From NCBI GenBank assembly GCA_019916065.1, contig CM034236.1:11269334-11333333 (forward strand): a stretch of DNA of 64,000 nucleotides, written 5' to 3'. Position numbers and translations under genes: made by a program. Under the pieces are notes generated by a model. It did not search any database. It saw only the letters and a program-made list of their open reading frames with translations, and was not told the DNA's origin. The number at the start of each line of letters is the position of its first letter. The first letter of the stretch is position 1. The stretch comes from Vitellaria paradoxa. Taxonomy: Eukaryota > Streptophyta > Magnoliopsida > Ericales > Sapotaceae. Below, piece by piece: positions 44,372-56,650 of the stretch.

Positions 44372-46262
44372 CTATGTGCATGTATTTATATACTGTATTT
44401 AACTATTTAAATTTTTTTTTTGCAGATATGTTTTCATAATATTATTTGTATGCCTGCATGATGTGGCACCTCAAATTTTCAAAATTTGCAAAATTTTGTT
44501 CTTAATTTTGCCTGCCTTAAAAAGGATGAATAATTGTAAAACTTTTCTAGACTATCTTACCCTCATTTTATTATACAAACCCAAATATATATCCTTCATC
44601 GTTAACCCCTTTTCCATCTTTTCTAACCTCCCATCTTTTATTATCATAACATTAATAGAGACTATTAAAAACTAAATAATTGTAAAATTATTTTTATTAG
44701 CCCTATTACTTCCCTCTCTTAAATTTAAATGGTATTTAATAATTGAAAGATACCATATTCCATAACTGTAACATCTTTTTCAATTTCTATCTTTTGGCCT
44801 TCTTACATTCCAACCACAAGAAAGAGAAAAAAAGAAAATCCATGTCATTAATCTCTATTTCTATCTCTTTCTTGTCTCTTTATATGTGCACATATTTATA
44901 TACCTTATTTAACTAAATAATTGTAAATTTATTTTTGTTAGCTTTATTACATCCCTTATTTTCAAAACTCTTAAATTTAAATAGTATTTAATAATTGAAA
45001 GATACTATATTCTATAATTGTAACATCCTTTTCAATATCTATTTTTTGCCTTCCTTACATTTCACCCATGAGAGGGAGAAAAAGCCACACATTACTCTCT
45101 ATTTCTATCTCTCTCTTCTCTTTCTATATGTGCGTGTATTTATATGCTTTATTTAATTATTTGAATTTATCCTTTTTTTTTGCAAATATATTTTCATAAT
45201 ATTATTTGTATGCCTACATGGTATAACATCTTGAATTTTCAAAATTGGTAAAGTTTTGTTCTTAACTTTGTTTGCCTTAAAAATATTAAGTAATTATAAA
45301 TTTTTTTTGGACTATTTTACCCTCATCTTATTATACAAACCAAAATATATCATTCATCCTTAACCCATTTTTTCATATTTTCTAACCTCTCATCTTTCAT
45401 AATTTTAACATTAATGGAGATTATTAAAAATCAAATAATTGTAAAATTATTTTTATTAGCCTTATTACATCCCTCATTTTCAAAACTCTTAAATTTAAAT
45501 AGTATTTAATAATTGAAAACCTTATTTCCTTTAATAATTGAAAGATACCATATTTTATAACTGTAGCATCATTTTCAATTTCTATCTTTTTATCTTCCTT
45601 GCATTTCACCCACAAGAAAAAAAAAGGCCGACATCATTATTCTTTATTTCTATCTCTCTATTCTCCCTCTATGGCTGCGTTTGGCATAAAAAAAACACTG
45701 AAAATCTCTATAAATCTCTGTTAACTTTATATCACATAAACTCTTTTCTTTCATTACATGCATTACGAACCCTCAATTTATCTTAATTTATCTCAATTTA
45801 TCTCACTTTTTCTTACTTCAAACAAACCCTATATGTGCGTGCATTTATATACCTTATTTAACTAAATAATTGTAAAATTATTTTTTTTAACTTTATTACA
45901 TCCCTTATTTTCAAAACTCTTAAATTTAAATGGTATTTAATAATTGAAAGCTATATTTCCATTAATAATTAAAAGATACCATATTCCATAACTGTAGTAT
46001 CTTTTTCAATTTCTATCTTTTTGCCTTCCTTACATTTCATCCACAAGGAAAAAGAAAAAAAAAAGGAAATAAAGAAAGCCCAGATCATTAGTCTCTATTT
46101 CTGTCTCTCTTTTCTCTCTCTATATGTGCGCATATTTATATGTCTTATTTAATTATTTGAATTTATCTTTTGTTTTTATAGATATGTTTTCGTAATATTA
46201 TTTGTATGCCTACAGAGTGGGCATCTCGAATTTTCAAAATTTGCAGGGTTTTGTTTTTTATT
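44372..46262. repeat. Diverged tandem array, large unit about 760 bp with subunits
   Basis: TATGTGC....TTTATAT..CTTATTTAA occurs at about 44372, 44884, 45127, 45832 and 46122. A second block, TAATATTATTTGTATGCCT onward, occurs at about 44437, 45197 and 46194. The spacing between these blocks is about 760 and 1,000 bp; the longer interval includes a MITE insertion. Short shared runs such as TTTAATAATTGAAAGATACC occur between. Confidence 0.8.
45673..45829. mobile_element. Tourist-like MITE inserted in the tandem array (filled site)
   Basis: The ends GGCTGCGTTTGG and CAAACAAACCC pair imperfectly, with TAT on both sides (45670-45672, 45830-45832). Other array copies read CTATATGTGCG without a gap at this site, so they show the empty site. 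The core contains ATGCATTACGAACC. Confidence 0.75.
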
Positions 46263-46515
46263 TTGCCTACGTTTTGTTATGATTAGATGAATTGTTAGTG
46301 TTTAAGTTTCTAAAGTATTTTTTGAACTATTAGTATTTTCTAAAACAAATTTTCTTCTTGTTTTAGCTTTCAAGTACTAGATGTTGTTATTTTTTCAAGA
46401 TTTTTATGCTCTCCTCTTTTAATCTGTGAATTATTGTTACAAAAATTATGAAACATATTTTGAACTACAAAATCGAAGAAGAAAACTAAAGGAGTAGCAA
46501 TTGTGGAATTGGAAC

Positions 46516-48202
46516 TGTCACGCCCCAAAATCCTGAGATATCGAGGAGCGAGTTTAAATTGAAAATTTAATGCACCCAGTCCATTACAATCTTACTATTT
46601 ATTTTTCAGAATTATTGACCCTTCTTTAATTGATGTACATAATGACAATTATTATTTTATTAATAAAACATACACCCAGATTTAAGTTAAAACCAGATAA
46701 CATAAGTTTTTTTTTTTATTTTTAAAACGGTATTTTCATATCTATATGCTTTTAAATTTATCACATCTAAATCCTAAAAACTACTTAATAGCACCATAAG
46801 ATTTCAAACGGTTGTACTGGCCCTTCTAGATATCAGGTTTTGCATCTACAACACAATTTGTAGAAACATGAGTACCAAATCACTTGTGCTTACGATGTAT
46901 AGAAATATACTTTTTGTAATACTTTTTAGGAATTATATAGAAACACTGAATATAGCAAGAAATCATCGAATACATCAACACATAGCAGAATAGGATAACA
47001 TTAATTTATAACTTTTACTTTTCTTGTCAACCTTTCTTTATTTATTATTTTCTTTTCCCAAGGTGAGGAAAGATACTTTGTAAGACTGTCCCGTAAGTAA
47101 AATAGTAGTCCAAAACATCGCCAGTTCGTATAAATATATGGGTCGCGAAGCACCCCTACATCATCGTTTATAGTTTTGAGTCTAAAGACTACGATGAGCC
47201 TTACCATTTTCGTCGTCGTTGTGGATTACAAGTCTATAGGCCTTACCATTTCCGTTGTCGTTGTGGATTACGAGTCTATAGGCACAATTACCCAACCCTG
47301 CATAGGTTTAGGGTTTTTTAACCCAAAGGTATCTTATGACATTTTCTATTTTGTATAGTATCCTCACTTTCTCTAAAATCAACAATTTCTTAGGTTTTCA
47401 TTTTATGTTGCTAAAGTTTAGAAATAACGTTTGTGAGTGTGTGCCAGTTTTCACAATTTCATGTCTCCATTTTATCATTTGTTTCACAATGAATACATAT
47501 TCACCTTATTTCAATATATCATAACATATGTCAGCATTGAATAGAAAATTTAATAAATCTAATCACAATTTTAGTGTCACTAAAAATTCAGTTATTAAAC
47601 TTAATATTAATTTAATAATAATATAAATTTAAACTTACAATTATATCATTATTAAATTAAACATTACAAAAAATATAAATAATATATTAATTCCGTGCCT
47701 CAGATTTGAAGAAAAGATAAAGAAACTGTGAAGAAATCCTAAAGGTTTAAAACTTCGCTTTTTTGTATTTTCTATCTTGGGCTGACTTACCATGATCTGA
47801 CACCGCCACGACGATCATAACGTCGAAAATACCAAAACTCCGTTATTCATGAACTTAAATCCTTACTTTCTCCTTCTTCTTTCTCTCTTTCGCTCTTTTT
47901 TTCTCTTCCCCTTATTTTTTTTTTCTTTTCCTCTTCCTAGTTTCTACCATGCTCCCATAGCACTATGCTATACATGTATATATGAATGCATTGTTCCATG
48001 TAAGGGGCTTTAAGAAGCCTGCTCGCCCCAAAGCTAAACATCCCCGCATCATTATACTACTCATAGAAGCTTTGTTAGCAAAGAATAAATGGGGGAGCAT
48101 GGCTTCAATGCGCGTGTCCCTTTTCCATCCATATATATATATATATTAAAAGTTTATCAATTAAAAATTAAGAATTAGAAATCAAAAAAAAGGGTTATTA
48201 CA
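46516..48202 (+). mobile_element. Solo LTR, Ty3-type, 1,687 bp
   Basis: It begins TGTCACGCCCCAAAATCC and ends GGGTTATTACA, termini typical of plant Tekay/Del-type Ty3 LTRs. GGAAC (46511-46515) and AGAAC (48203-48207) flank it, a 5 bp duplication with one change. No coding domains or second LTR are present. Confidence 0.75.
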
Positions 48203-48519
48203 AGAACAGAGAATAAAGTGTTTGAAGAAGACAACTAAAGAAGTTGCAAAACCTATAATTTATTTAGGCAATGTGGGTTCCTTGATATTGTTGGTATTTT
48301 TGAAAACATTCAACTTTACATTATGTAGTTGATACTTGGTAAATGAGTGAACATAAGTTTAAGCTTTCAATAAGGAATCACTTTGGACTGTGTAGTGTTA
48401 CAAATACTTACTCAAAGGAAAAAACTTCTAACAAGTCAATGTTCCAACTAACTACTCATGGATGATGTAAGATTTTGAAGTTGAGGATAATTGCCATTAA
48501 AATCTTTGAATAGATTATT

Positions 48520-49150
48520 GGTAATGGAAAAGCAACCTCATTGTGGTATAGCAATTGGCACCTCCAAGGCCCCCTCGTTCTCAATTATGGGCAAAAAGTA
48601 GCTTACACTGGAGACCTTCCACTTAATTCTGAAGTCTCATTTGTCATAGCTGTTGACAATTAGGTATGGCCATTTCTATCAACCTAGGAGTTGCAAGAGA
48701 TCATTAGTACACTTAATTCATCCTTGGATTGGTCCAAACTTGATGCATTTGTATGGTTGCCCTTGAAGACTAAAGAGTACACCTTGACTTCAACATGGAA
48801 TGCAATCAGGTAGCAGCATCAAGTACTTATATGGCATAAGATAATATGGTTGTTCAAGACCATCCTAAGGCATAGCTTCATTCTTTGGATGGCAATCAAA
48901 GGGAAGCTCAGCATAAAAGACAAACTATTTTGTTGGGGGGATGATTAATGATGCTACATATGAACTATGCAAACAGGATGAAGAAACTATTGAGCACCGA
49001 TACTTTGAATATTCATTCTCACATGAAGTTTTGGAAGCAATAAATAGAATGTGCAAGCTGTCAAAACCTAAACAAATACGAATGAATGAAATCAACTAGA
49101 CAATAAGAAAATTCAACAAGTGTTTTGCTAACACCATAAATTAACATGGG
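48520..49150 (+). pseudogene. LINE (L1-type) ORF2 C-terminal fragment, zf-RVT region
   Basis: With stops and shifts ignored, the plus strand reads IGNGKATSLWYSNWHLQGPL near 48520, then HSFILWMAIKGKLSIKDKL near 48890, then CKQDEETIEHRYFE near 48970. This order is typical of the zinc-binding region after the LINE reverse transcriptase. No upstream domains were found. Confidence 0.75.
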
Positions 49151-49668
49151 CTACTATGGTATATAACGTATGGATAGAGAGGAATGCAGGAGTATTCAAA
49201 AGACTGTCAACATCGACCCAAGGTATAATGGAAAAGATCTTTTAAAATTAAATATGGAGGCATTCAATTTTTATTAAAAGATCTTTTAAAATTATTAAAA
49301 TTGTTGTATAAAGAGAGAGACACAAGATAGTAAGAAAAAAAATTCACAAACATTGAAAAAAAAGTAAAATGGTATAAAAAAATAACTACAAATAAAATTA
49401 TTTTATTCTTATTTGAAAGGATTAAGAAGTATAATTTCTTAACTTCATTTTTTTAATCCAGCTAAAGTTTAATTTCTTTACTTTTATTCATGTTTTATTT
49501 TATTTTTCAACGTTTTATTTTATTTTTCAACATAACTCAAACAAGGAAATAAATTATGAATTAACATCCCATATATAGAGACACATTGAGATAAAAAGAA
49601 AATTACATAATATAAAATAAAATAATGAAAATAAAGAGAAAATAATTAATAAAAAAGACATTTGATCT

Positions 49669-51255
49669 TGTTGGCCCAAGGTTTATAAAGTTAGTTTTAT
49701 AATTGATTTTGATGATAACAAATATTGAATTAAATTTTCACAATTAATTTTCAAATAGACATTGTATGAAATGTTACAATTCATTTGATAGATTCAAGAT
49801 AATAGAGTTGGAAGAGATTGATATTATTTTTTAGATATTTTCACATAATTTGGATGAAGGAATAAAGGAATTTCAAAGTTTGGAGTAATAGAAATCAAAG
49901 TAAGATGAATATTTGAACTAGAGATTAACTCGGATAAACAGAAAAATCAGACACGTGTTAGTATATAGATGATATCTTAAGATCCAACGGTTCAATTTTC
50001 ATGAAATTTTAATATAGTAAACTAGACTTCCATATCTACAACTTTACCCAAGGGATATTTTTGTGGATCTGAAGTTAAGGTGTCAAAATATGAGTTGGAA
50101 TATTAGTCATTATAGAAAAGATTTTAATTCTGGATTCTGGAGCTAGTCTTAGTTTTTGAGACATACTCATACTATACAGCTTTAAAGATTCTGATTTTCG
50201 GTGTGTGAAAATAAGACTCAAAAAGCTACAACTTTTGTAGTTTAAGTTTCTTCTAATTCTAAAAGTATCATGGTCAAACAGAAGCTTAAACTGGAAACAC
50301 AAATTCAAAATGTCAGAAAAAGCTATCAGAAGCTGGTCTCGGTTCAGAAGTCATATCTGACTATCTAACCGTTGGATGAAGCTCAAAATTTGACATGTGA
50401 TAGCTGACTTATATATCTACAAAGTCTTTACTCTGAGGAAATGTCAGATTTGAATGTTCTGCGGGTGAAAAACGGTCACAAATATATCTCAGAAAATCTG
50501 AATCTGAAAGACAGCATTGGAAGCAAGGAAATTCAATTTCTTTCAAGGGCAAAAGTGTCTTTTCACTTTGTAACGGCCATTTGGAGATTTTCATCTATAA
50601 ATAGAGTCTCAAACTCAGATTCAAGGGGATGAACAAGGCAAGAAAGAAGTGCTTACAAAGAGATACAAGAAATTGCATAACTTTGCAAACATAGAGTGAT
50701 TTTTTCCCACACTTGTGCTTCATCTTTCATATTCAACTTGTGAGAGTTTCTTTTTGATTTGATTGAGTTTCAAACTCATCATTGTTGCTGTAAGAAAGGG
50801 AAATTTAAAGCCCTTTTAATTTGTGAGAGTTGGGTGAGCTCTTGTTAGTTTTGGTTCAAGTGTTAGAACCAAAACATGATACTTTCTTTGAGAGAGACTT
50901 ATGTGAGTGATTTGGGGATAAAATCACTTGGGAAAGGTTTCTAGCACCTTGGGAAGCTAGTGTGTAATAAGCTCTTCAAAGAATAGTGGAGAAATCTCAA
51001 GGAAGGCCTTGGGAGAGTGGACGTAGGCAACATTGAAGCCGAACCACTATAAATCGATTGTGTTTGCTTCTCTTCCCTTCTCTTTATATTTATTGCAAAC
51101 ACTAGCACTCACTCTTCATTCACAAATATTGAATAATTTTTTTTGGTGCATTTCATATTCATCTTGACATATTTGTTTTAGGGTTGAAATTTTTATTTGT
51201 AAAATTTTTAAGCAACTCTATTCACCCCCCTCTAGTGTTGCTATTTGGGACAACA
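49669..51255 (+). mobile_element. Solo LTR, copia (SIRE/Maximus-like), 1,587 bp, perfect 5 bp target duplication
   Basis: It begins TGTTGGCCCAAGGTTTATAA and includes TTTTGATGATAACAAAT. It ends with CACCCCCCTCTAGTGTTGC and GGGACAACA. GATCT flanks both sides (49664-49668, 51256-51260). The start and the CCCCCCTCTA ending are typical of this copia lineage. Short open frames within it are not genes. Confidence 0.88.
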
Positions 51256-51260
51256 GATCT

Positions 51261-52315
51261 TCTTAAAAGAATCTTAAACTATAAAAAATAAAAGCTATGT
51301 TTGGAGTAAGATTTTGGTGCAAAAAAATAATAATAAAAAGAAAATGAAGTGAAATAAAAAGAAAATTAAACAGAAGGTATCAATTAATATATTAAAAATT
51401 TTAAATTTAGTTAATTTTAATTTTTTAAATTTTAAATAGTTTTCTTCATATTTCATATCAAAACCTAAACAAAAGAAGGAATTTTGAATCCATATCCCTT
51501 TTTTTTTATGTATATATATCGGGAGAGAGAGACGTAACAACGCAAGTGAAATTTAAAGAAAAAATAAATATGGAGGGAACTTTTAGTTTAATTTTCATGT
51601 TATTTAAAAAAAAAAAGTTTTAACAAAACTAATTTTAGGATACAATTAAGAAATATTATAGTACATAAAATATGCTAAGTATGATTTTTAGTAGATATAA
51701 ACAAAAAGTAAAGGTAAAATTGAAAAATAGTGGAAAATCCATTGAAATTCTAAAGAATCATATTCAAAATATGCTAAGGACAATTTTAATAGATGTAGAT
51801 AAAAAGTAAGAGTAGAATTGAAAAAAAAAATGGAACCAAAAAAAGCCACTGACATTCTAAAGAAACATTACCACTTGTTATATAGAATAAAGATAGAATA
51901 ATTATTATTGGATAATATTTACTCTCTTAATTCAAATATGAGTATTATATATTTATTTCTTCAGTAACGCAACAATTACCCAGTAATCTTTTACCCTCTA
52001 AAATTTTTACCTCGTACCAAACATTTCCTAAGAAGATAACGGGGATATTGAATGCTTTATTTAATATTGGGGTTAACTCGATATATATTTTTTGAATTAT
52101 TATATTGTAAATCATATATGAGTAATGGACATTATTTTAAATAGACATAAAATATTGTATTGGACGTTATTTATGTGGAAAAAGATTATGTCTCCTAATA
52201 TAATTATTTGTACAATCACTTATTGGCATTTGCTATTAAGTACTTGAGATGTATGTATAATTAATTAGTTGTTTTAGCGGATCAAATTGAATAGATCATT
52301 CGTAAGTCTCTTTTT
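51261..52315. other. AT-rich intergenic; no gene seen
   Basis: A/T-rich with two diverged copies of an 'AAATATGCTAAG...ATTTTTAGTAGAT'-type segment near 51669 and 51768. Nothing else was recognised. Confidence 0.5.
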
Positions 52316-52419
52316 TACGATGATACTTTAACGAATATACATGTACATAATTTTATTGATTGAATTCTACGATGATACTTTAATGAATATACATGTACAT
52401 AATTTTATTGATTGAATTC
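52316..52419. repeat. 52 bp tandem duplication
   Basis: TACGATGATACTTTAACGAA begins copy 1 (52316) and a near-identical version begins copy 2 (52368); one base differs. Confidence 0.85.
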
Positions 52420-52429
52420 AAATTTAAAA

Positions 52430-52860
52430 AAAAAAATTGAGAAATATTTTTGGGGCAATGGCACTTTTTCAAAGGAACAAAAAAGTAAAAATAAAAAATT
52501 ATTTCAATATATTTTATGGTACTTTTAAGGATATTGCTACAAATAAAATTTATATTTTCAACACTTCCAATAGAAATGCCATAAATTGCTGACATTAATA
52601 ATTTTGTCACGGTAAAATATGTCAAGATATACTTATATTTGCGACATTTATAAATGTGGATAATTAATGTCGCAAAATTGTCCGCACTTGGAAAAAAAGT
52701 ACCCTAAAGTATTTGTGAAATAAGTATTGTTAACACTATTGTTATGAGTCACCCAAAAAAAATAAATAAAGTGCCGAAATTAAATTTTACAACATTATAC
52801 AACTTTTTAGAGACATTTTTTGAGTTTCACAATAGCCATTTTTTATTGTAATGAGTGTAC
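52430..52860. mobile_element. MITE-like sequence with a hairpin
   Basis: GCGACATTTATAAATG and its partner AATTAATGTCGC near 52642-52674 form an imperfect stem. GGGGCAATGGCAC marks a possible left edge near 52452. The borders are not established. Confidence 0.3.
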
Positions 52861-52883
52861 ATCACATAATTGATAATGATTTT

Positions 52884-53750
52884 TGTTGGGATTCTCACAT
52901 TGATTGTGGAACGGATTGAACTAAGTTTTGGTAGAGATGAGTATGAGGCGGGTAGAGAACTGGTACGCCTATCCCCGAATCTAAATCAATCTTCATACTC
53001 TACCCGATCTCTATCAGGGATTTATTTTTACCCCTCAAACGGAGAATTGGGATTCCCACAGAGAATTGGGTATCCAAATGGAAAATAAAACACAAAAATT
53101 TCAAATTCATATGACAAATTCAGTTATCAAGTCCAAATTCGAAATTTCACAATCCTAACTACCTAAGTGTCAAATCTAAATTCAAAACTCAAGTAAAGCT
53201 GCATTAACATTAATTCAAGTTCCAGTTTCCGTATTCAAATCTAAGACTATTAACTCAAGTCAGTTAGGAGATTTGTGAATTTTTTGAGGATTAGGTAAGG
53301 TACGGGCTGGGAATAGATTCATATTCGTACTCTATCTAATCCCTGAATTTTTTTTTTAAAAAATGTCCCATACCCTCTTAATCCCCAAAAAATCCTCAAA
53401 TCCTATACTCGTTTGGGGGCAGGGATCGAGTAGGGTATAGACGAGTCAATTGAAATGACCATCCCTAATTTTGGAGATGAGATAAGACCGAGACCACCCA
53501 AGAATTGGTATTAAAGCCAAAATTTATCATCAATCTCAGCCCACCAAGAGGAATGAGTTGTCATTGCCTCTGACTCAGGGCTCGATGTGTGAAGCGGGAG
53601 ATTGTTGAGATTCCCACATCGATTGTGGAAGGGGTTAGTGGTTAGTATATAAGTGTGAAAAAAATCTCACCCTATAAGTTTGCTTTTGGGGATGAGATAG
53701 GCCCTACGAACTCACTTTTGAGAATGAGATGTGTCCAAGACTACTCGACA
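52884..53750 (+). mobile_element. TRIM-like retroelement with nested insertion
   Basis: TGTTGGGATTCTCACATTG at 52884 and TGTTGAGATTCCCACATCG at 53603 start two similar terminal repeats. After the first comes TGGTATTAAAGCC (53506-53518), close to the Met-tRNA primer site, then about 80 bases, then a purine-rich GAAGCGGGAG just before the second repeat (53603-53750, ending CGACA). The first repeat is shortened and split by the element at 52932-53466. No target duplication was confirmed. Confidence 0.6.
52932..53466. mobile_element. hAT-type MITE nested in the TRIM-like element
   Basis: The left end TAGAGATGAGTATGAGG and the right end TGACCATCCCT (reverse complement AGGGATGGTCA) are imperfect inverted repeats. 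AGTTTTGG and AATTTTGG flank it, an 8 bp duplication with one change. GC-rich subterminal phrases (GGCGGGTAGAG, GTAGGGTATAGACG) fit this MITE type. Confidence 0.6.
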
Positions 53751-53764
53751 GTTCCTTGGAGCAC

Positions 53765-53965
53765 AACAGTAAAGTTGTTTTAAGAACTTAGATGGCAAAA
53801 ATGAAAAATTCGACAATTTGATTGTTCAGTGGAAAAGTTGTTCTAAGAACTTAGAAGGCGAAAATGAAAAATTCAACAATTTGATTGTCGAGTGGAGAGA
53901 CAAATGAACCCCTTAGAAATTTATTCGATAATTTGATTGTCGAGTGGAAAGACAAATGAACCCTT
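53765..53965. repeat. Tandem duplications of about 62 bp
   Basis: AAAGTTGTT.TAAGAACTTAGA begins two copies (about 53771 and 53833). The phrase TTTGATTGTCGAGTGGA.AGACAAATGAACCC occurs twice afterwards (about 53880 and 53932). Confidence 0.8.
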
Positions 53966-55690
53966 ACAAATTTAAAAATTGTTTCAACACATAATAGTAA
54001 TACTCTTACCTAAGTACACATAATCTTCGAGTTTCAGTAGAATTGTTTGTTCTTACGGTTTCAAAACGTATTGTACTACGAAATGCCTATAGCATTTTAT
54101 CTCACCCTATTTAGATGATATGTGACACGAGTGCTCCATCACACCTCGGTGGTAGCTCTCCCAGCATGCATCCTAGCCCCACATTTCTAGTCAGACATTA
54201 GTCATGATACTATTTTGTCATGACTTGCATCCATCAAGAATAATAATGTCCACTTTGACTTGAGTTTGGTGTAGTGCTAATGTTTCTTAAAATATTATTT
54301 ATCTCCATACTACTCTCGCCTAATTATAATTAATTATGGAGTTTTGATTGAATTTGGTATCTTTCATGAATTCAAGACACGTTATGCTATGAATACATTG
54401 GATATAACATATGTTACACGTTGCTTCACGTTATCTTGGTAACGTGGAACATGAGCGTGGCTAGCATTTTTCTATACCCACACACATCACTATTTTTCTA
54501 TCACAACTCTCTAGGAGAATTAGTACTCTTTTTGGGGCATTATTCTACGAGTCTACGACTTAATATCCAGGAGAGCCCATGATTTATGTGGTATACTTTT
54601 GCTTTGACTTCCGTTCTTTGTCCCACAATTGGAGCCGAAACTGGTTGGGGTTTGCCGGGTATAGGACAAGCAGATTCTCGGTCAGCTGCATTTTTGTTTT
54701 AGCACAAGAGGTAATGCAATGCTACTCTAACAATGCTCATATTGGAAGGGATTCAACTCTGCAACTTAGTAAGAGTAGAGGCTCACGGTCCATGCATTAA
54801 AATGCTTATTTTTTTGGTCTAAAAAGGCAACTATTTCAACACTGATTTGGTAAGATTAATAAATTTAAATATTTTGAAATTAGTAAAATTTATTATATTG
54901 CTATTATAAAATAGAATTTAAAAAAAAATCCCATATTTGATTTGTCTTAAATCTCTATTATAATTAAGTTAAAAAAAATCGTGTCCATGTGCTTCGTTAC
55001 ATCAAGAATTAAATATTAAAACTAAAATAAATTATTTGGTACCAAAATATTGAATTATTTGTTATTAATGAAATAAGGATCTTCGCTTTTTGAACACAAA
55101 ATTAATATATATATATATATACATATTAAGTTGATAGTGTTATTTGCTTGAATTCGGGTATCTGACAATTTGAGTGAGTAATAGAATAATACAGATGGAT
55201 AATTATGTAACAATCATTCGAGTACCCAATAATCAGAGTAATTGAAGTGAATCGCTTAATATCCATCAGATACACTGCATTTATCGTCTTCACATTCAGA
55301 TCTTATGAATATTTTATTTTTATACTCTAACTGATTTGTTATTCATAAAATTAAAAAATAATTACACTTATCAGTTTGGGATAGAGCAGGTATTGTCATT
55401 TCTACCTTTAATTATTTTTAAATTTATTTGTAAGGAAATACTTTGGATAATTTACCCAAATTTTAACATTTTCATTGAAAATAAAAGAACAAACGCAAGT
55501 AAGCTTGAGAGTAAGTTGTCTCAAATGCTTGCACTCCATAGATAAATCAAGCCAATACTCGTTAGAAAGATTTACTCGAACTCTACAAAACCGTTCAAAT
55601 CCCATCAAAATCCACCAACCATATCTCAAGTTATACCCACGAGAAATTAGAAGAAAAGCACACCAGAAAACCCACCCTATGGCGTTCCAA
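53966..55690. other. Intergenic; no supported gene
   Basis: Mixed AT-rich DNA with somewhat higher GC at 54100-54800. A few short open frames occur but none matches a family I recognise. A (TA)n run is near 55104-55121. Confidence 0.5.
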
Positions 55691-55799
55691 AAATGAAAAG
55701 ACTTTCTCGATCCTCATGACGCCGAAAGAAGCATCTTCAACCGTCGGACAAATCTTGATCTAACGGGTGAAATTCAAACATATCCTTACGCGATGGATC

Positions 55800-55969
55800 C
55801 GGGTGAAAATCACCTGGACCAATCAGAGCTCGTTCTTTTTTCGCTTTCAAATCTATAAGTATGGTCATTTTCTTCCCAAACGAATTGCCTGTAAAAATTG
55901 AAAAAAATTTATCGTTCTCTCTCTCTACTTTCTCTCTCTAAAAAGGGTCATTCTCTCTGCGCTGTAGTC
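55800..55969 (+). promoter_or_regulatory. Putative histone H1 promoter and 5' UTR
   Basis: CCAATCA (55819-55825), then a TATA-like CTATAAGTA near 55853, then a pyrimidine-rich leader of CTCT runs before the ATG. This layout is ordinary for a plant promoter. Confidence 0.5.
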
Positions 55970-56650
55970 ATGGTTTCTGTCAAGAAGTTAACTGGTCCGA
56001 AGAAGCCCAAGGCGCATCCTCCTTACTCTGAGGTAAAGGGCTAAACCTGTGGACCCTCATTTCAATATTATGTGTTTATGTGTTTTTTATGTGAATGTGA
56101 GATACCATTTGATTGTGAATTGGGTCTTTTTTTGAAACCCTAGATGATCAGCGATGCGATTGTGGCGCTGAAGGAGAGGACCGGCTCGAGCCAGTACGCG
56201 ATCGCGAAGTTCATTGAGGAGAAGCAGGGGGCTTATCTGCCTCCGAATTTCAAGAAGCTTTTGCTCGTTCAGTTGAAGAAGCTCGTCGCCTCTGGAAAGC
56301 TTGTGAAGGTGAAGAACTCGTTCAAGCTCGCTGCGATGGCGAAGCCGTCCTCCGTAGCCGCCGCCACCGCTACTAAGAAGGCTCCGGCTGCGGCGGTTAA
56401 AGTTGCAACGAAGGCAAAGGCTGATGGGCGAGTGAAGCCGAAGGGTGCGACTCCGGTGAAGGCGAAGAAAGTTGCAGCAAAGCCAAAGGCGGCGTCGAAG
56501 CCGAAGAAACCTGCGAGGACCGCAACGGTGACGTCGCCGGGGAAGAAGAAGGTGGCGGCGCCATCTGTGCAGAAGGTTAAAAAGACTCCGGCCAAGGTAG
56601 TGAAGAAGCCGAAGAGTATCAAGTCTCCTGCGAAGAAGGGGAAGAAGTGA
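55970..56650 (+). CDS. Histone H1 (linker histone), short variant
   Basis: Two exons, 55970-56032 and 56144-56650, join in phase 0 to 189 residues (21 + 168). The intron opens GTAAAG and closes ACCCTAG. The intron lies within the start of the globular domain, after HPPYSE, and exon 2 continues MISDAIVALKERTGSSQYA, then IAKFIEEKQG and FKKLLLVQLKKLVASGKLVK. This is the winged-helix H1/H5 domain (PF00538), about residues 16-85. The tail is K/A/P-rich with SPGKKK, TPAK and SPAKK sites of the CDK type. The N-terminal tail is only about 15 residues, shorter than the main plant H1 variants, so it may belong to the minor, stress-linked H1.3 class; that is uncertain. It binds linker DNA and compacts chromatin in the nucleus. 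Confidence 0.93.

Noticed and set aside
54579..54800. 73-residue plus-strand frame in a somewhat GC-richer stretch
   Set aside because: No family was recognised and there are no supporting splice sites or neighbours. It is left as unknown intergenic DNA.
56269..56622. 117-residue minus-strand frame opposite histone H1
   Set aside because: It is a shadow of the K/A/P-rich H1 tail, giving F/A/G-rich text.
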